Assembly: GCF_003024385.1 (NCBI RefSeq)
Contig: NZ_PVZN01000006.1
Span: 1-64,000, forward strand
DNA length: 64,000 nt
Origin: Pseudomonas sp. BBP2017
GTDB taxonomy: Bacteria; Pseudomonadota; Gammaproteobacteria; Pseudomonadales; Pseudomonadaceae
Direction: 5' to 3'
The notes under the pieces were generated by a model. It did not search any database, was not told where the DNA came from, and was given only the letters and a program-made list of their open reading frames with translations. Position numbers and translations under genes: made by a program. How positions within the stretch are numbered: position 1 is the stretch's first letter; each line of letters begins with the position of its first letter. Shown here piece after piece: positions 9,296 to 15,929 of this stretch.

Positions 9296-9511
9296 ATGGA
9301 ACGTACCCTCAGTTCCGATCTGGTTTTCGAACGCACCAACGAACAATCCAAGGCCGCGCTGCCACTGCGCCTGCTGGCCAACCTGATGCTGTGGCAACGC
9401 CGCATCGCCAGCCGTCACCAGTTGGCCCGTCTGGATTCGCGCCTGCTGGCCGACGCAGGGATCAGCGAAGCACAGCGCTACGAAGAGCTGAGCAAGCCGT
9501 TCTGGCGTTGA
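9296..9511 (+). CDS. Small DUF1127 protein
   Basis: This 71-residue basic protein ends in a YjiS-like DUF1127 motif: W-x-R-R-x-x-S-R-x-x-L-x-x-L-D-x-R-x-L-x-D-x-G-I-S (about residues 33-57). DUF1127 proteins are short, Arg-rich helical proteins; some in alphaproteobacteria bind RNA or affect phosphate and nitrogen traits, but no function is established for the Pseudomonas members. GGAAGGA lies about 8 bp before the ATG. It is single-gene, flanked by the repeated ACTGT motifs upstream and an intrinsic terminator downstream. Confidence 0.85.
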   Translation: MERTLSSDLVFERTNEQSKAALPLRLLANLMLWQRRIASRHQLARLDSRLLADAGISEAQRYEELSKPFWR

Positions 9512-9550
9512 TGCAGGGCTCGCCGGCCACGGTCGGCACCTCGAATTCCA

Positions 9551-9585
9551 AAAACCCGTCGCAGGTGACTGCTGACGGGTTTTTT
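9551..9585 (+). terminator. Intrinsic terminator after the DUF1127 gene
   Basis: AAAACCCGTC (9551-9560) pairs with GACGGGTTTT (9574-9583) and continues into TT/TTCG, giving a strong stem with a U-run. Confidence 0.9.
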
Positions 9586-9625
9586 CGTTCTGAAGCCACG
9601 AGATAGAGCGGCTACGGATGAGACG

Positions 9626-9664
9626 GGTACAGTTTTCTAAAAATTTATTCTGAAAGGTACAGTT
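9626..9664. repeat. Two GGTACAGTT repeats exactly 30 bp apart
   Basis: GGTACAGTT occurs at 9626-9634 and 9656-9664, with AT-rich DNA between. The motif is the same core as that upstream of the DUF1127 gene. It lies in the 294-bp gap ahead of the first DUF2388 gene, where its promoter must be; three helical turns of spacing would put both sites on one face of the DNA. Confidence 0.45.
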
Positions 9665-9805
9665 GATAAATCTTGCCGCGACCTTGTCCAATTCGCAGAC
9701 GCTGATCGCGTGATACCCTTAGGGCACCCAGCCTGGTGAAAAGTAGCGCAACCGGCTGAGCGTGCGTCTGACACAAAGAACCTGCCTAAATTCAGGAGAT
9801 TGACC

Positions 9806-10123
9806 ATGTTCCGTTCACGCTTGTTTGGCGCCGCGCTGGTACTGGCTCTGGCTTCTACTGCCAACGCCACCAGCTTCGTCGTAACCACCGACACTATCGT
9901 TCGTGGCGTCGCGGCGTCCACTGATGCCACCTCCGACGTGTCCTCGTCGTTGCGTGACGACAAAATCGTGCGCGCCGCCCGTGACGACGCTGCCAGCTTC
10001 GTTGCCAGCCACGGTGAGATCCGCGGCGTGAAGCTCGAAAGTGCCTTCGCCCACATCCGTCAGCAGGCACCAAGCCTGCAAGCCAGCGACACGCAACTGG
10101 CACAGGCCATCCTGGCGCTCTGA
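9806..10123 (+). CDS. Secreted DUF2388 protein, paralog A
   Basis: A 105-residue protein with a clear signal peptide (FGAALVLALASTANA, cleavage near residue 22) and a mature DUF2388 domain. The conserved core is ARDDAASFVASHGEIRG, and the protein ends in LAQAILAL. The ATG at 9806 is chosen because AGGAGA ends 6 bp before it; an in-frame TTG at 9800 overlaps that site. It is the first of three tandem paralogs in front of a DUF4105 gene. Predicted location is the periplasm. DUF2388 has no known function. The motif around GxIRG is nearly invariant between copies, so it is likely a functional surface. Confidence 0.85.
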   Translation: MFRSRLFGAALVLALASTANATSFVVTTDTIVRGVAASTDATSDVSSSLRDDKIVRAARDDAASFVASHGEIRGVKLESAFAHIRQQAPSLQASDTQLAQAILAL

Positions 10124-10243
10124 GTTCGTCTGTTTCTGGCTTCATCATGTAACAACATGCAATGAAGCCGGATACCCTGCGCTGGTCCTTGCCAGCGCAT
10201 TGGGATAGCCTTTGCCGTCTGATTCGCCAGCCTTACGAGACCC

Positions 10244-10537
10244 ATGCGTTATCTGTCATTGCTGTTGCTTGTGTGCTGCTGGACCAGTACTGCCCAGGCC
10301 CTGGACCTCACCACCAACAATCTTGTCGTCAGCGGTTACGTCACCAGCAAGGTGACCTCGGCGCCCTTCGATCGCAAACTGCTGCTCAATGCCCAGGATG
10401 ATGCCGCCGCGTTTGTCGCCAGCGACGGCCGGATACGCGGCGCCCGCTTGCAAGCCGTGTTGATCCGGTTGCGCCAGGCCAACCCCGAAGTTGTGGTTGC
10501 GGACCTTGAACTGGCGCAGGCAATTCTCGTCCAATGA
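10244..10537 (+). CDS. Secreted DUF2388 protein, paralog B (divergent)
   Basis: A 97-residue protein with a signal peptide (LLLLVCCWTSTAQA) and a DUF2388 domain. It keeps the core AQDDAAAFVASDGRIRGARL and the LAQAIL end, but the segment before the core is shorter and unlike copies A and C (TSKVTSAPFDRKLLLN). The 120-bp gap after copy A is the longest within the cluster and could hold a secondary promoter. Its ribosome site is weak (ACGAGA). Divergence with the core intact suggests a specialised member rather than a pseudogene. Confidence 0.8.
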   Translation: MRYLSLLLLVCCWTSTAQALDLTTNNLVVSGYVTSKVTSAPFDRKLLLNAQDDAAAFVASDGRIRGARLQAVLIRLRQANPEVVVADLELAQAILVQ

Positions 10538-10564
10538 TTACCCTCGTTTTTCCGGAGATGTTCC

Positions 10565-10885
10565 ATGCGTAACCCGCTGATTGCCGCCACTCTTGGCCTT
10601 CTGTTGCTGGCTGATGTAGCCCAGGCACAAACCCTGGTGGCCACCAGCAACATCATCGTGCGTGCATTCGGCCGTTCGATCGACTTCACCTCTGATACCA
10701 CCACCTCGATCCGTGATTCCAAAGTCGTGCGTGAAGCCCGTGACGATGCGGCCAGCTACATCGCCAGCCGCGGTGAAATCCGTGGTGCTCAACTGGAAGC
10801 CGCCTTCGATACCCTGCGCCAGCGTGTACCTGAAGCACGCCAGGCCAGCGATCAGGCCCTGGCTGAAGCCATTCTCGCCCTGTGA
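10565..10885 (+). CDS. Secreted DUF2388 protein, paralog C
   Basis: A 106-residue protein with a signal peptide ending at AQAQ (about residue 22) and the DUF2388 core EARDDAASYIASRGEIRG, ending LAEAILAL. It is closer to copy A than to copy B. CGGAG precedes the ATG, and the gene starts 27 bp after copy B. Its stop codon overlaps the GTG start of the DUF4105 gene (GTGA), so the two products are probably made together. Confidence 0.85.
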   Translation: MRNPLIAATLGLLLLADVAQAQTLVATSNIIVRAFGRSIDFTSDTTTSIRDSKVVREARDDAASYIASRGEIRGAQLEAAFDTLRQRVPEARQASDQALAEAILAL

Positions 10886-12840
10886 ACACCCTGCGCGCCT
10901 GGCTGCTGGGTGGCCTGCTGACACTACTGGGCAGCCCAGCCCTGGCCGACCTGCAGTTGCAACTGCAGACTGAAGGTCTTGAGCCAGCACAACAGCGCGC
11001 CAGCCAGGCGCTGCTGGATGAAGCCATGCAGGCGCTGCCGCCCGGTTTCAAGGCGCGACTGGACCGCCGTGTTCGGGTCAGCTGGAGCACGAAGATGCCT
11101 GAAGATGCCTACGGCCAGGCATCACTGGTATCAACACTCGAGCTCAATCGCCGACTGCTGCCCGGCCTCACCGATGGCAGCGCAGCCACACGCCAGACTG
11201 GCCGTCCCCACGGTACTGTGCGCCAGGAGTTACTGGCCACTGTGCTGCATGAGCTGACGCATATCTATGATCGCGCCCGCCTCTGGCAGGGCAGCGAACG
11301 GCGCCTGATCAACCAGTGTGCCCGGCACGTGAGCAGTCAGGGCAAGGTTGGCCTGCCCGAACAGTGCCGCGGGCAAACCGAACGGCGCTTCACCCTCAGC
11401 GATGATCCGCGCCTGCTCGACCTGGCCGGCTGGCCACAATATGTCGGCAGGCGAGGGGAGCGCGAGCAGCATAACCGCCAGATGGCGCGTAGCCCCGACA
11501 GCTACGAGTTGAGCAGCCCCAAGGAGTTCATCGCGGTCAACATGGAGTACTTCCTGATTGACCCGAGCTTCGCCTGCCGCCGGCCAGCACTGCAGAACTA
11601 TCTGAAAAAGCACTTCGACTGGGCGCCGGAACATCCGGCCTGCCCGCAAGCGCTGCCGTTTCTCAATGCCGGTAATGATTTTGCCAAGGCGCCACTGGGC
11701 GAGATCGACCCGGAGCGCGTATACGCCGTGGACTACCTGTTGGCCGAAGCCAACCAGAACTGGGTCAGCCGCTGGGGCCATAGCATGCTGCGTCTGGTCA
11801 TCTGCGCGCCCGGTCGCCCGCGTGGGCCTGATTGCCGACTAGACCTTGACCAGCATCTGGTGCTGTCGTACCGCGCCTTCGTCAATGACGTGCAACTATC
11901 GAGCTGGGACGGCCTGACCGGGGCCTATCCTTCACGCCTGTTCGTCCTGCCCCTGGCCCAGGTCATCGACGAGTACACCAAGACCGAACTGCGCAGTCTC
12001 GCCTCGATCCCCCTCAAGTTTGAGCGCAACGAGCTGGAAAACCTGGTGCGCCAGGCCGCCGAGATGCACTGGAGTTACGACGGCAACTACTATTTCCTGT
12101 CCAACAATTGTGCGGTGGAAACCCTCAAGCTGTTGCGTAGCGGCACCGCCAACCCGCGCCTGGCCGATCTGGACAGCATCGTGCCCAACGGCTTGCTGGA
12201 AGTGCTGCAAGGACGCGGGCTGGCCGATGTCAGTGTCCTCGATGATCCGCGCGAGGCGCTGCGCCTTGGCTATCGCTTCGATTCCTACCGCGACCGCTAT
12301 CAAGCGATGTTCCTGGTGCTTAAGCAGCAACTGCCCATCCGCCAGGACAGTGTCGAAGCCTGGCTGGATCAGTCTGCCCAGCAACGCCAGCAATGGTTTA
12401 CACAAGCTGATCTACGCACCAGTGCAGCACTGCTCCTGCTTGAGCAGGCCAGCTTGCGCAAGCAGCTGCTGCTGGCCCAGGACGAGGTTAAACAGCGCTA
12501 CCTGACCGGTCGAGAAGCCAATGATGCCAGCGTGACCAAGGCCAATGCCACGCTGCAGCAGATTCTCGCCAACAGTGGTTTTCTCAGCCGCCCAGCGGAA
12601 CTGCTGGGCAGCAACGGCTATGGCTTGCCACAGGGAGGGGAACGCAAGCAACTGATCAGCGAGTCCAGCCAGCGGCAAAAGCAATTACAAACGCTCAGTG
12701 CCGATCTGGACAAGGAAGTACGTGCGCTGCTAGACCCAGCCAGGGCTGCGGAAATTGCCGCAGTCGAAGCCAACATCAAGCAGGTCGGCGAACACTTGCG
12801 CGTCTTGCATAAGGCCGCAGGTGGCTTGCAACTGCCCTGA
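10882..12840 (+). CDS. Large periplasmic DUF4105 protein with an HEXXH motif
   Basis: The 652-residue protein starts at a GTG overlapping the previous stop and has a signal peptide (LLGGLLTLLGSPALA, cleavage near residue 23). Region 1 (about 25-280) holds HELTH at 123-127, an HEXXH metalloprotease-type motif, with Glu215 and Glu222 in PKEFIAVNMEYF as possible third ligands. Region 2 (about 280-480) is DUF4105/Lnb-like, with His300 in RWGHSML and Cys410 in SNNCAVE, the order seen in circularly permuted NlpC/P60 hydrolases. The C-terminal 150 residues are Gln/Leu-rich and probably coiled-coil. Catalysis is inferred from motifs; substrate is unknown but peptidoglycan, lipid or DUF2388 proteins are reasonable candidates. 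Confidence 0.85.
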   Translation: MNTLRAWLLGGLLTLLGSPALADLQLQLQTEGLEPAQQRASQALLDEAMQALPPGFKARLDRRVRVSWSTKMPEDAYGQASLVSTLELNRRLLPGLTDGSAATRQTGRPHGTVRQELLATVLHELTHIYDRARLWQGSERRLINQCARHVSSQGKVGLPEQCRGQTERRFTLSDDPRLLDLAGWPQYVGRRGEREQHNRQMARSPDSYELSSPKEFIAVNMEYFLIDPSFACRRPALQNYLKKHFDWAPEHPACPQALPFLNAGNDFAKAPLGEIDPERVYAVDYLLAEANQNWVSRWGHSMLRLVICAPGRPRGPDCRLDLDQHLVLSYRAFVNDVQLSSWDGLTGAYPSRLFVLPLAQVIDEYTKTELRSLASIPLKFERNELENLVRQAAEMHWSYDGNYYFLSNNCAVETLKLLRSGTANPRLADLDSIVPNGLLEVLQGRGLADVSVLDDPREALRLGYRFDSYRDRYQAMFLVLKQQLPIRQDSVEAWLDQSAQQRQQWFTQADLRTSAALLLLEQASLRKQLLLAQDEVKQRYLTGREANDASVTKANATLQQILANSGFLSRPAELLGSNGYGLPQGGERKQLISESSQRQKQLQTLSADLDKEVRALLDPARAAEIAAVEANIKQVGEHLRVLHKAAGGLQLP

Positions 12841-12849
12841 GCAGCACAC

Positions 12850-13251
12850 CTAAAGGGTTTCTTCGGGCTCACCTGGCAGATGCTCGTCCAGATGCAGCCA
12901 GGGCAGGCGGCTACAGGTCCAGATATGCCGTTGGGGCCGGGCCAGCTCAGGCTGATCCAGAGTGGTGATGGTGATGTCGATGGTTTCCGGGCTCAGGTCG
13001 GTGGTCAGCGCCACATGCGCCCCGCATCGGCTACAGAAGTAGCGCACGCAGCTGGGAGAAGAGTCGTAACGTTGCGGCGTACCGCTCTGCCACTGGAAAT
13101 CTGCGCAGGGCAGGGTCGCCCAGGTCACCAGCAGCCCGCCACTGACCCGTCGACACACCGAGCAATGACAGTGGGCAACATCCGTCAACGGCCCTCGAAC
13201 CCGATAGCGCAAGGCGCCGCAATGGCAGCCACCTTGAAATGTATCGCCCAT
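12850..13251 (-). CDS. GFA family (CENP-V/glutathione-dependent formaldehyde-activating-like) protein
   Basis: A 133-residue zinc-binding protein of the GFA fold. The ligands are visible: CHC near residues 9-11, CHCSVCRR near 28-33 and CSRCGAH near 73-79. Most family members are not demonstrated to act on S-hydroxymethylglutathione, so the name describes the fold rather than a reaction. The gene is convergent with the DUF4105 gene, with only 9 bp between the two stop codons. Confidence 0.88.
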   Translation of the reverse strand: MGDTFQGGCHCGALRYRVRGPLTDVAHCHCSVCRRVSGGLLVTWATLPCADFQWQSGTPQRYDSSPSCVRYFCSRCGAHVALTTDLSPETIDITITTLDQPELARPQRHIWTCSRLPWLHLDEHLPGEPEETL

Positions 13252-13554
13252 CGCTTGCCCCTCCCGCTCTGCTGGTTTAACCCCAACAATGCACCTCCCG
13301 TCGCCTTTGGGCCAGCGAAAGCTGGCTGAAAGCTTGCCGACTTAGGATTGCCTCCACTACCGGCACAGACCGGTCAGCCAGGGCACCTGACTTCGTGTGC
13401 AGCGCCCGGCCCAATTAACAACAACAATGGTGATTCTGATGTTTGCTTACAACCGCCTCCCCGCTGCACGCCCTCCGTTATTCCATGCGCTGCGCCCTGT
13501 GCGCTGATCCGCCCGACTCGTTCCTTTTCGACGCGATACGCCTGGAGTACTCCT
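13252..13554 (+). other. Upstream region and leader of the citrate transporter gene
   Basis: About 300 bp without a convincing gene. It contains an A-rich Crc/Hfq-type motif (13417-13427) and a possible leader reading frame beginning with the ATG at 13426 that ends before the transporter start. The frame of the transporter stays open through much of this stretch, but family alignment and the GGAG at 13544 place the start at 13555. Confidence 0.5.
13417..13427 (+). promoter_or_regulatory. Candidate Crc/Hfq catabolite-repression site
   Basis: AACAACAACAA fits the AAnAAnAA pattern bound by Hfq with Crc on Pseudomonas mRNAs. It lies about 130 bp before the transporter ATG and directly next to a leader ATG. 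Citrate-type transporters are plausible catabolite-repressed targets. Confidence 0.45.
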
Positions 13555-14862
13555 ATGCTGACCTTCCTCGGCTTTGCCATGGTCATTACCTTCATGTACC
13601 TGATCATGACCAAGCGCCTGTCGGCCTTGATCGCCCTGATCCTGGTACCGATCATTTTCGCCCTGTTCGGCGGCTTCTCCGGCGATATCGGCCCGATGAT
13701 GCTGCAAGGCATCACCAAACTGGCCCCGACCGGGGTGATGCTGATGTTCGCCATCCTGTATTTCGGCCTGATGATCGATTCCGGTCTGTTCGATCCTGCC
13801 GTGCGCAAGATTCTCAAGATGGTCAAAGGTGACCCACTGAAAGTCTCGGTGGGCACCGCTGTGCTGGCCCTGGTCGTGTCGATGGACGGCGACGGCGCCA
13901 CCACCTACATGATCTGCGTGGCGGCCATGCTGCCGCTGTACAGCCGCCTGGGCATGAGCCCACGGATCATGGCAGGCCTGATCATTCTCGCCGGCGGGGT
14001 GATGAACATGACCCCGTGGGGCGGCCCGACCGCGCGTGCGGCCAGCGCCCTGCATGTCGACCCTTCGGACATCTTCGTACCGATGATCCCGGCCATGCTG
14101 GCAGGGGTGGTGGCGATCCTTGCGATTGCCTACATGTACGGTAAGCGTGAACGTGCCCGCCTGGGCGAATTGCACCTGCCAGGTGACGAAATCGACCACA
14201 GCGAAATCAGCGTTTCGCAGTTCCCCGATGCTCGCCGGCCGAAAATGATCTGGTTCAACGGTGCCCTGACCGCAGCGCTGATGGTTGCCCTGGTCGCTGG
14301 TCTGTTGCCACTGCCGGTGCTGTTCATGGTCGCCTTCAGTATCGCCATGATCGTCAACTACCCCTGCCTGCAAATGCAGAAAGACCGCGTTGCCGCTCAT
14401 TCCGGCAGTGTGCTTGCGGTGGTAGGGCTGATCTTCGCTGCAGGCATCTTCACTGGAATCCTGTCGGGTACCGGCATGGTCGAAGCCATGTCGAAAAGCC
14501 TGCTGGCCGTAATCCCTGACGTACTGGGCCCTTACCTGGCGGTGATCACTGCGATCGTGAGCATGCCGTTCACTTTCTTCATGTCTAACGACGCCTTCTA
14601 CTACGGGGTGCTACCGGTACTCTCCGAAGCCGCCAGCCACTATGGTATCTCGCCAGTGGAAATGGCCCGCGCGTCGATCGTCGGCCAACCCGTGCACCTG
14701 CTCAGCCCGCTGGTACCCTCTACCTATCTGTTGGTGGCTCTGGCCGGTATCGACTTCGGCGATCATCAGCGCTTCACCCTGAAGTGGGCAGTGCTGGTCT
14801 GTCTGTGCATAATGCTCGCCGCGCTGCTCATGGGAATTTTCCCACTGTTCAGCAGCCTGTAA
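13555..14862 (+). CDS. CitMHS-family citrate/proton (Mg-citrate) symporter
   Basis: The 435-residue integral membrane protein has about eleven transmembrane segments and belongs to the CitM/CitH family, which imports citrate complexed to divalent cations with protons. Family features include FGLMIDSGLFDP near residue 67, SMDGDGATTYM near 105, and MSNDAFYYGVLPVL near 345. The start is the ATG at 13555 with GGAG 7 bp upstream; the hydrophobic N-terminus MLTFLGFAMV is typical for the family. Metal preference (Mg or Ca) cannot be told from sequence. No two-component regulator lies beside it. Confidence 0.92.
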   Translation: MLTFLGFAMVITFMYLIMTKRLSALIALILVPIIFALFGGFSGDIGPMMLQGITKLAPTGVMLMFAILYFGLMIDSGLFDPAVRKILKMVKGDPLKVSVGTAVLALVVSMDGDGATTYMICVAAMLPLYSRLGMSPRIMAGLIILAGGVMNMTPWGGPTARAASALHVDPSDIFVPMIPAMLAGVVAILAIAYMYGKRERARLGELHLPGDEIDHSEISVSQFPDARRPKMIWFNGALTAALMVALVAGLLPLPVLFMVAFSIAMIVNYPCLQMQKDRVAAHSGSVLAVVGLIFAAGIFTGILSGTGMVEAMSKSLLAVIPDVLGPYLAVITAIVSMPFTFFMSNDAFYYGVLPVLSEAASHYGISPVEMARASIVGQPVHLLSPLVPSTYLLVALAGIDFGDHQRFTLKWAVLVCLCIMLAALLMGIFPLFSSL

Positions 14863-14935
14863 GACAACAGTCTCATACAACCGCAGCGGCGCCCCTTGCC
14901 CGGGCGCCCTGCATTTATCGCACGAAGGAATACAC

Positions 14936-15709
14936 ATGGAATGGCTGACCAGCCCAGAAATCTGGGTTGCCTTTTTTACCCTGACGGCTCTTGAGATCGT
15001 TCTCGGCATCGACAACATCATCATGATCTCAATCCTGGTTAGCCGCATGCCCAAGCACATGCAGCAACGCACCCGGATTTTCGGCCTGGCCCTGGCCATG
15101 GTTACCCGTATTCTGCTGCTGCTGTCGATCACCTGGGTCATGCGCCTGACGGCCGACCTGTTCGTGGTGCTTGACCAGGGTATTTCCGGTCGCGACCTGA
15201 TCCTGTTCTTCGGTGGCCTGTTCCTGCTGTGGAAAAGCTCGCAGGAGATCTACCACGGCCTGGAAGGCGAGGATGAAACCCTCGACGAGCCTTCCGGTAA
15301 GGGCGGCAAGTTCCTCTACACCATCATCCAGATTGCCATCATCGACATCGTGTTCTCCCTTGACTCGGTGATCACCGCTGTCGGCATGGTCTCCCACGTT
15401 CCGGTGATGATCGCAGCGATCGTTGTCGCCGTACTGGTGATGATGCTTTGCGCCGGTGCTATCAGTAACTTCATCGACAAGCATCCTTCGCTGAAGATGC
15501 TCGCCCTGTCGTTCCTGATCGTGGTGGGCACCGTACTGATCGCCGAAGCCTTTGAAGTGCATGTGCCCAAGGGCTACGTCTACTTCGCCATGGCCTTCTC
15601 CCTGGCGGTAGAAGCCATCAACATCAAGATGCGCACCGCCATGGCCCGCAAGAGAAACCAGGAACAAGGCGAACCGGTGAAACTTCGCAAGGATATTCCA
15701 GGTCAGTAA
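14936..15709 (+). CDS. TerC family integral membrane protein
   Basis: The 257-residue protein has about seven transmembrane helices with the TerC acidic motifs LEIVLGIDNIIMIS (residues 20-33) and DIVFSLDSVITAVGM (about 138-152). TerC proteins are linked to tellurite resistance and, more generally, to manganese export or metal loading of exported enzymes (Alx/MeeF-type). AAGGA precedes the ATG. There are no tellurite genes nearby, so a housekeeping metal role is more likely. A perfect palindromic terminator follows. Confidence 0.9.
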   Translation: MEWLTSPEIWVAFFTLTALEIVLGIDNIIMISILVSRMPKHMQQRTRIFGLALAMVTRILLLLSITWVMRLTADLFVVLDQGISGRDLILFFGGLFLLWKSSQEIYHGLEGEDETLDEPSGKGGKFLYTIIQIAIIDIVFSLDSVITAVGMVSHVPVMIAAIVVAVLVMMLCAGAISNFIDKHPSLKMLALSFLIVVGTVLIAEAFEVHVPKGYVYFAMAFSLAVEAINIKMRTAMARKRNQEQGEPVKLRKDIPGQ

Positions 15710-15726
15710 ACCTGGAGCATCTGCTA

Positions 15727-15752
15727 AAAGGGCCCTGCGCAGGGCCCTTTTT
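15727..15752. terminator. Palindromic intrinsic terminator after the terC-like gene
   Basis: AAAGGGCCCTGC/GCAGGGCCCTTT (15727-15750) is a perfect 24-bp palindrome followed by TT, giving a strong stem with a U-run. Confidence 0.9.
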
Positions 15753-15837
15753 CATTTGTTTTCATAACAGTTTTGTTTCAAAGCTCGCGCTGGCTATGCG
15801 ATGCTGGCGCCAAGCCCTTGAGCCGACTACAGCTGAA

Positions 15838-15879
15838 GTGAGCACAGGAAAGAACCGCCTGCGATCAGGCCAGGCTCAC
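15838..15879 (+). promoter_or_regulatory. Nested hairpins in the leader of the Na/Pi cotransporter gene
   Basis: GTGAGC (15838-15843) pairs with GCTCAC (15874-15879), and inside it GCCTG (15857-15861) pairs with CAGGC (15866-15870) around CGAT. It lies 50 bp before the start codon. It matches no riboswitch class I recognise. Confidence 0.3.
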
Positions 15880-15929
15880 GGCACTATCCGTTTGCCCCAC
15901 TGGGGCACGATCAACAGGGGGCCTGTTTT

